From Mytilus californianus (Eukaryota > Mollusca > Bivalvia > Mytilida > Mytilidae): DNA of 64,000 bases. The notes beneath the pieces are model-generated. The model was given only the letters and a program-made list of their open reading frames with translations. It was not told the origin of the DNA and did not search any database. Below, one piece after another: positions 58,431 through 64,000 of the stretch. The stretch's first letter is position 1, and each line of letters starts with the position of its first letter. A program made the translations under genes and the position numbers. Location: assembly GCF_021869535.1 (NCBI RefSeq), contig NW_026262668.1:68841558-68905557 (forward strand), in the 5' to 3' direction.

Positions 58431-61233
58431 CTGTAAAAAGAAGCAAATTATTTCATTAATAAATGCAGCACCTTCATTAATAATAATCTTATAATATCCA
58501 CACGCTACACGAGAGTATTAACAATAACGAGCATGCATTCACTCCCCAAATAGTTGTCAGTGCTTAAGCAACTGGCATACTTTATTACATACATAAAATT
58601 TCCAACGGACAAACTTCAGTAAATTAAAGAAGTTTCAATATTCCGTCAGTCAAAGGTGACTGTTCAAGGTTTCGGTCATTCTTTTGTCTAAGCTCTCTTT
58701 TATTTAAATACTTTCTATATTTTTAAACATATATTACAAACTATGAAAACTCTTTGAAGCAAAGTAATTCTGTGTGTTTAATTCATCCTATGATACAATC
58801 TCCTGCTTGCGAAAAACATTCCATGAACAATAACATATTAACCAAAACCTAAAATTAAAATTGCAGATGCAACAAAGCCTCTTGTATGATTTCAGGTGCT
58901 AGGTACCGACTAAGACCCATAGTTATGTTTACAAACAACAGTCACCATATTGAAAGGTTGTATGTCCCTTTCCCCAATCACTAAGATAAATTCATCGAGT
59001 TTTACGATATAAGCAATCTTATTATAATATAGATCATTTATCCATGCCGGCTTTACTTACAAGCGAAGTGCGGACAAAGATCTCCGTTTCAATCAGACTG
59101 AAAATGATTGTTACGAACATGAAACATTGGTAGCTTGGCATTACAAACTTCTTTTAAATTTAATTTCAGCCCAAAGTAAAATGTAGGAAATTAATAGCTG
59201 ACAAAAGTTTTTAAAGGGTTAATTCAACAAAGTCACAAACCACATTTGTAAAATGCACATCTGACAATGTGGTATCTTGTGTAGAGTTTCAGATCAATCA
59301 AAGTTTACTGATTTTCATACACGTACAATCACACAGATAATGCACATGTCTCTATCTTTATAAACATGTCTTAACATTTATTTGTGTACGTACTTGCACA
59401 ACCATTACCCCACGATACAACTCCATGCTGGTACCACTGATTTGATGACTTACACACAAACGGGCCTCCACTATCACCCTACAAAAATGTATATCAGCAT
59501 ACCGACAAACAATGTCATGTTAAAATTGAATTTGAAATGTCATAATGATTTACTGTAAATTTTTGTTTATAAACGATCAAAATATGACAATATTCATACA
59601 TTTCATTTTTCGAAAAAACATATGTTAGCACATGTTATTCGGTTTTAATATGCAATGTATTGATGGTCTCTGACAAAGGTTTTACTAAATCATGAATTTT
59701 TCATTTGTTCAAACATGAAATGTAGTCATGACAGTATGTGTAGTATAAGTAATACCTTACGAGAAAAATCCTTGTAAACGAAGATATGAATGTTGTGAGG
59801 TAATTGCATTTTGATATGTTTCTACGACAAGATACATTCAAAATAATAATATAAACTTTCTGATATTAGATTAGTATAACCAAATATATCCTACTAGTAT
59901 TTAGTTTGCAAACAAACTCAATACCTCATTGGGCCTTCTTCATACATTTACTTACACTTTGTAATTGATAGTAAGGGTCATTCGAGAACCTAACTTACGA
60001 CAGGAAAAATTGCATCATATTTCGATGGAAAATTGCTGCTTTCAGGAAAGCTATACCGAACCAAGAGTGTTTAACTACATATAATTAAGTCACCCCTTCG
60101 ATCGCTTTACAAACATCATAATTCGTTGACCGTTACGGAATATCCGATTCATAAATTATTACGGATATGACCAATTATTCGTATCCATCATCCTGACTTC
60201 CATTTTTCATATGTGACTCATCACAGGATTTTTGCTTGTCCAGAACAACAAGATGTGTACCAAGTGCATGTGGTTGTGATTGAGTTTGTTTTACTAAATT
60301 TGAAGTTTCTGTGTGGTGTTGGGATGACTGATGTTTGTCTTTTAGCTTTTTTTTCATTCACAAATGGTATTTGAATCCCGACTTAAATCAATTGCCTCCT
60401 TTTTTTCTTCTTTTATTTTTGCATGTCATTGGATGGTAAATTGTGGTTTCCAATATAATGCGGACAACCCTTCAAGATGTGGGCAAACATTTGCAATCCG
60501 GTATATCATATCACTTGAAATTCTAGAATTAATTCTGGATTTCTTTATTTTATTTAAATGTTGCAGAATTGAAAACATTCTTTGATATCTGAATCAAAAA
60601 CACAGATCAATATACATTATTGCGAACATAATCTTATCGTCGACACTGAGTCGTAATATCTATTTCATAGTTCGCCTCCATTAAACAACATTTGCTGAAA
60701 TACGTTATTTCATCAGTAAGGATACATTTAATCATCACAGATAACGTTTTTCTTTTATACAGACACAGCTTTTATCGACATATTTTGTTTTCATGGAACA
60801 ATTTCCTACAGAAAAACAGTATAGGTATATGTTTAAAATATTCTCTTGGACACATCATACTCCCGTTCTAATTTATATATTGATTGCATACCTTACCACT
60901 CAATATTATTTGCCACATACATTAAATGTATAAATGAAATGAAGTATTTGTTCTGTTGAAAGCACAAATACACAACAATTAGTTCCTTTCCAAAATGTAC
61001 AATTATTTCAACACTATCGCGATGCAGTATCGCAACTTTACTTTGTTAATTTTTTTCCCATTTTATATATTATGTTTCCATTAATATGCTTACTTGACAG
61101 GAATCATGACCACCTTGCTCAAATCCAGCACATATCATATTATTTGTAACTTCCCCGTTATTAGATTCGTTACATTTTTGATGGTTATATATAGGTAAAG
61201 CTGCCTGTTTTAGTAAACCTTTACAGCATGTTT
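58348..61233 (-). CDS. Trypsin-like serine protease (S1 family), 3' part, three exons
   Basis: Minus-strand exons 61,233-61,094, 59,478-59,394 and 58,430-58,348 join in frame to give the last ~102 residues of a chymotrypsin-fold protease ending with TAA. Visible in order: [40 protein letters not shown] with the catalytic Ser; a [12 protein letters not shown] strand; [15 protein letters not shown], the C-terminal helix. Asp six residues before the catalytic Ser (DSCQGDSGGP), with Gly in SWG and KPG, gives a trypsin-type pocket (cleavage after Lys/Arg). The His and Asp of the triad and any signal peptide belong to upstream exons, which I could not find between 61,234 and 64,000; they may lie outside the window. 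Invertebrate homologues include digestive and immune proteases; which this is cannot be told. Confidence 0.93.
58431..59393 (-). other. Protease intron 2 (of the part seen)
   Basis: Begins gtacgt and ends tttacag on the minus strand. AT-rich, no repeat recognised. Confidence 0.7.
59394..59478 (-). CDS. Protease exon: catalytic serine
   Basis: Acceptor tttttgtag, donor gtacgt. Opens in phase with GGT GAT AGT GGA GGC CCG (GDSGGP); ends one base into a Lys codon. The intron placement just before GDSGGP, between Gln and Gly, is common in animal S1 genes. Confidence 0.93.
59479..61093 (-). other. Protease intron 1 (of the part seen) with retroelement and repeat fragments
   Basis: Begins gtaagc and ends gtag on the minus strand. 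60,020-60,180 on the + strand is a worn copy of the RT-family 3' region (GGAAAGCTATACCGAACC, GTTGACCGTTACGGAATATCC). 60,229-60,447 is a copy of part of the 436-bp unit duplicated at 61.7 kb. Confidence 0.7.
60229..60447. repeat. Partial copy of the 436-bp repeat unit
   Basis: From TTTTTGCTTGTCCAGAACAAC to GGATGGTAAATTGT it is nearly identical to 61,930-62,147, in the same orientation and about 1.7 kb away. Confidence 0.9.
61094..61233 (-). CDS. Protease exon: pre-catalytic segment
   Basis: Acceptor ttcacag (minus strand), donor gtaagc. Enters with two bases of a codon and ends on CAA. Contains the Cys pair (QKC, ICAG) that usually forms a disulfide, and the specificity Asp (HDSCQ). Confidence 0.92.
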
Positions 61234-61710
61234 CTGTGAATAAAACAAGAGATAAGAGTAAGAAATATTGCAAAATTTAAAATACACTGATCTTTATTCT
61301 GATTCAGCTCTAAGTTTTCGGAATGCATTGGTTTTCTCCGCTCTACTGTTGTAACTAAACCTTTACAATGTTGTTTTGAACGGAACCATTTTTAAAAATC
61401 TACACAACAATGCCCCATGCTCATTTGAAAGATAGACTACATTTTTTACATTAAAATTGCCTAGGAACCGTAGATACAAATTTCTTGATATCATCAAAAT
61501 CCTTGACTGTTTTTTATCAACAACATATTTGTTGAGTTTGACGGATTCACATTTACATTCCGATGGGTTCGAATTGTGCACCCTTATGGCCGACTTTGCC
61601 AAGCTCTTTAATTTTACTATGAGACGTGTTACGAAATGGTATATACTCGACGCTGAGGTTGACAAATTGGACTTTAAATGCGGGTATCGTATCAAAACAC
61701 AAAAGTGATT
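61234..61710. other. Upstream flank of the seen protease exons
   Basis: No exon matching the missing protease N-terminus is visible on the minus strand. The + strand open stretch at 61,457-61,708 overlaps a minus-strand one; neither resembles a known protein. Confidence 0.4.
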
Positions 61711-62560
61711 TCAAGATTTAAATTACCTGTTTACCAATTAAATCTTGTGTTTAAACTGCATAGTACTGATGTCCACGTATATTTGTTCCTTATAACAGAC
61801 GTCCTTTTGATTTCTTTATTGTGGACATTTCATTATAAATATTCATAACGGAACAAAAAGTCCATAACAACAATTCCTTGAGGAATAAAAATGATGAATC
61901 CCATAATATTTCTTCCTTTTTGAATACTGACTTTTTGCTTGTCCAGAACAACAAGATGTGTACCAAGTGCATGTGGTTGTGATTGAGTTTGTTTTACTAA
62001 ATTTGAAGTTTCTGTGTGGTGTTGGGATGACTGATGTTTGTCTTTTAGCTTTTTTTTCATTCACAAATGGTATTTGATTCCCGACTTAAATCAATTGCCT
62101 CCTTTTTTTCTTCTTTTATTTTTGCATGTCATTGGATGGTAAATTGTCAAGATTTAAATTACCTGTTTACCAATTAAATCTTGTGTTTAAACTGCATAGT
62201 ACTGATGTCCACGTTTATTTGTTCCTTATAACAGACGTCCTTTTGATCTCTTTATTGTGGACATTTCATTATAAATATTCATAACGGAACAAAAAGTCCA
62301 TAACAACAATTCCTTGAGGAATAAAAATGATGAATCCCATAATATTTCTTCCTTTTGGAATACTGACTTTTTGCTTGTCCAGAACAACAAGATGTGTACC
62401 AAGTGCATGTGCTTGTGATTGAGTTTGTTTTACTAAATTTGAAGTTTCTGTGTGGTGTTGGGATGACTGATGTCATCAATTCAACAATTCATAACAACAA
62501 TTCCTTGAGGAATAAAAATGATGAATCCCATAATATTTCTTCCTTTTGGAATACTGACAG
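61711..62560. repeat. Tandem duplication with 436-bp unit, two copies plus a short third
   Basis: TCAAGATTTAAATTACCTG starts units at 61,711 and 62,147. Unit 1 is full length; unit 2 breaks off at about 62,475 within GGGATGACTGATG. A third short piece (CATAACAACAATTCCTTGAGG to GGAATACTGAC, about 62,489-62,560) follows. Copies differ at only a few positions. Confidence 0.92.
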
Positions 62561-63400
62561 GAGGGAAGAGTATTGCAGAAATGATAAAAAATCCAGAAGA
62601 AAAGAGAGAAAGAAAGCCGAGAAAAAGAAGTAATAGATGAGAGAAACAACCCCTACCCCCCACCAACCCTTATAAATTAAATCAATATTTACTTGCTATT
62701 TTTAATTTTTTAATTTTACGAAATCAGCAGCGACGGACCATTTAACTCAAAGGTGTGTTTACCCGAGGTCAGAACTTTTGGACGTGTTGCAAACAATGCA
62801 GAACCGACTTATTTTATAATATGATAAAAGTCCAGCTGGCGGGCGCGCGGATCAGCAGGCGAGCGGGAGAAGAGGGTACCCGTTTTGAGTAATAAACTCC
62901 TAATCTATGAGCTTCTAAACTTTGTACAATGCCGCGGTATTTATATACATAGAAAATGTGCAACTCCTTTTATGGATTCATTTTGAATATAGTTTGCCTT
63001 TTTTTCGGAGTTTGAACTTTCGTGAATTTTTGGCAATTGTACATATCATGCATATGACCAACATGACACCGCTATAGCCTCGCTTGCCCTTATTAGACCT
63101 TGGGAATGATTTTATAATATAATAATCTGTTAATGTCTACTCAGGAAAAGCTTAGTTTCCCTTATATTATTTTCATGTAAAATGTTACTGGTTCGACCTA
63201 ACGAAATGAGAATCTTTAGAAAAAGTCATCCTATATGGAGACATCCGAGCTGGCATGTCAGTAACTGCTAGTAGTCCCTTGTTAATTTATGTATCATTGT
63301 TATTTTGCTAAGTTTCTTAAGTTACCTATTCTGACATCGAACTCGGACTTCTTTTAAACTGAGTTTTACTGTGCGTATTACTGTGTGTTAATTTATTCTA
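62561..63400. other. Intergenic, nothing recognised
   Basis: A purine-rich stretch (62,560-62,640) and a short GC-rich patch (62,832-62,870) are the only compositional features. No gene supported. Confidence 0.45.
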
Positions 63401-63732
63401 CATTGGCTAGAGGTATAGGGGGAGGGTTGAGATCTCACAAAACATGTTTAACCCCGCCGCATTTTTGCGCCTGTCCCAAGTCAGGAGCCTCTGGCCTTTG
63501 TTAGTCTTGTATGTTTTTTAATTTTAGTTCATTTATATGTTTTGAAGTTTAGTGTGACGTCCATTTTCATTGAACTAGTACACATTTTGTTAAGGGGCCA
63601 GCTGAAGCCCGACTCCGGGTGCGGGATTTTCTCGCTGTGTTGAAGACCCATTGGTGGCCGTCGGCTGTTTTCTGCTGTTTGGTCGGGTTGTTGTCTCTTT
63701 GACACATTCCCCATTTCCATTCTCACTTTTAT
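63401..63732 (-). repeat. Interspersed repeat R2, inverted copy
   Basis: Minus-strand copy of the repeat at 44,778-45,118, from GAGAATGGAAATGGGGAATG (63,723 downward) to ACCTCTAGCCAATG (63,401). A few substitutions and short indels separate the copies. Confidence 0.88.
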
Positions 63733-64000
63733 CCTATATATATTCATGCACAGTTTTTAAACAATTCGAATTGTAGTCTGAAATTGTCGTACCCGTTTGA
63801 CCAGCCTTTCAAACAATCCGAAAAGTCTAAGGCATGTTGTTTCTTTGTTTATTTCTTTTACTTTAACTTTAACTAAGTCTTAGGAAATAAAGGTTTAAAA
63901 TGAAATTGTAATTCCTCTTGTAAGGGTTCTATGTCAAATGTGACTCGTTTTTCGCCTGTTTGACATCCTCAATACATATTTCAGCACATTTCCCTTTGAT
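63733..64000. other. Window end, nothing recognised
   Basis: No supported feature. Confidence 0.5.

Noticed and set aside
61550-61590. GGGTTCGAATTGTGC as a tRNA T-arm
   Set aside because: No acceptor, D-arm or anticodon stem can be placed around it.

Overview
The window reads as nuclear DNA of a bivalve mollusc, most likely a mussel (Mytilus-like). It is AT-rich, its genes are split by GT-AG introns, its introns and intergenic DNA are packed with repeats of bivalve type (pearl/BIV160-like ~160-bp arrays, small inverted-repeat elements, decayed retroelements), and its three recognisable host genes are typical animal genes. Nothing prokaryotic is present.

Layout. (1) 381-24,381 (+): the 3' three quarters of an ALIX/PDCD6IP orthologue in 13 exons. 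All junctions keep one reading frame and give 660 residues from the middle of the Bro1 domain through the V domain to the proline-rich tail and stop codon. The first ~200 residues lie to the left of the window. The introns hold most of the pearl-like arrays, several small inverted-repeat elements and retroelement debris. (2) 24,382-34,640: 3'UTR and intergenic DNA with a pearl-like element carrying a long (TCTG/TCCG)n tract, and a recent ~450-bp duplication. (3) 34,896-35,747 (-): an intact single-exon HEXIM gene, with a TATA-like box and an overlapping upstream ORF. (4) 36,739-44,142: a dense cluster of inverted-repeat elements, a Penelope-like retroelement fragment with a GIY-YIG endonuclease, two nearly perfect foldback palindromes and a TTA-flanked Harbinger-type MITE. 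(5) 44,778-57,330: intergenic DNA holding at least four decayed copies of one reverse-transcriptase family, a possible decayed Ginger-like transposon, and an imperfect palindrome of more than 1.3 kb. (6) 58,348-61,233 (-): the last three exons of a trypsin-like serine protease (catalytic Ser and specificity Asp visible); its upstream exons are not found in the window. (7) 61,711-63,732: a 436-bp tandem duplication and an inverted copy of a repeat seen at 44.8 kb.

The three genes have separate jobs: membrane remodelling with ESCRT-III, control of P-TEFb and transcription elongation, and extracellular proteolysis. I see no sign that they work together. The most notable non-genic signal is that at least seven arrays that look unrelated share a ~157-167 bp period and a short GAGTTAT-type box, which suggests one very old mobile or satellite lineage. 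All calls rest on reading the sequence; no alignment or search was run.
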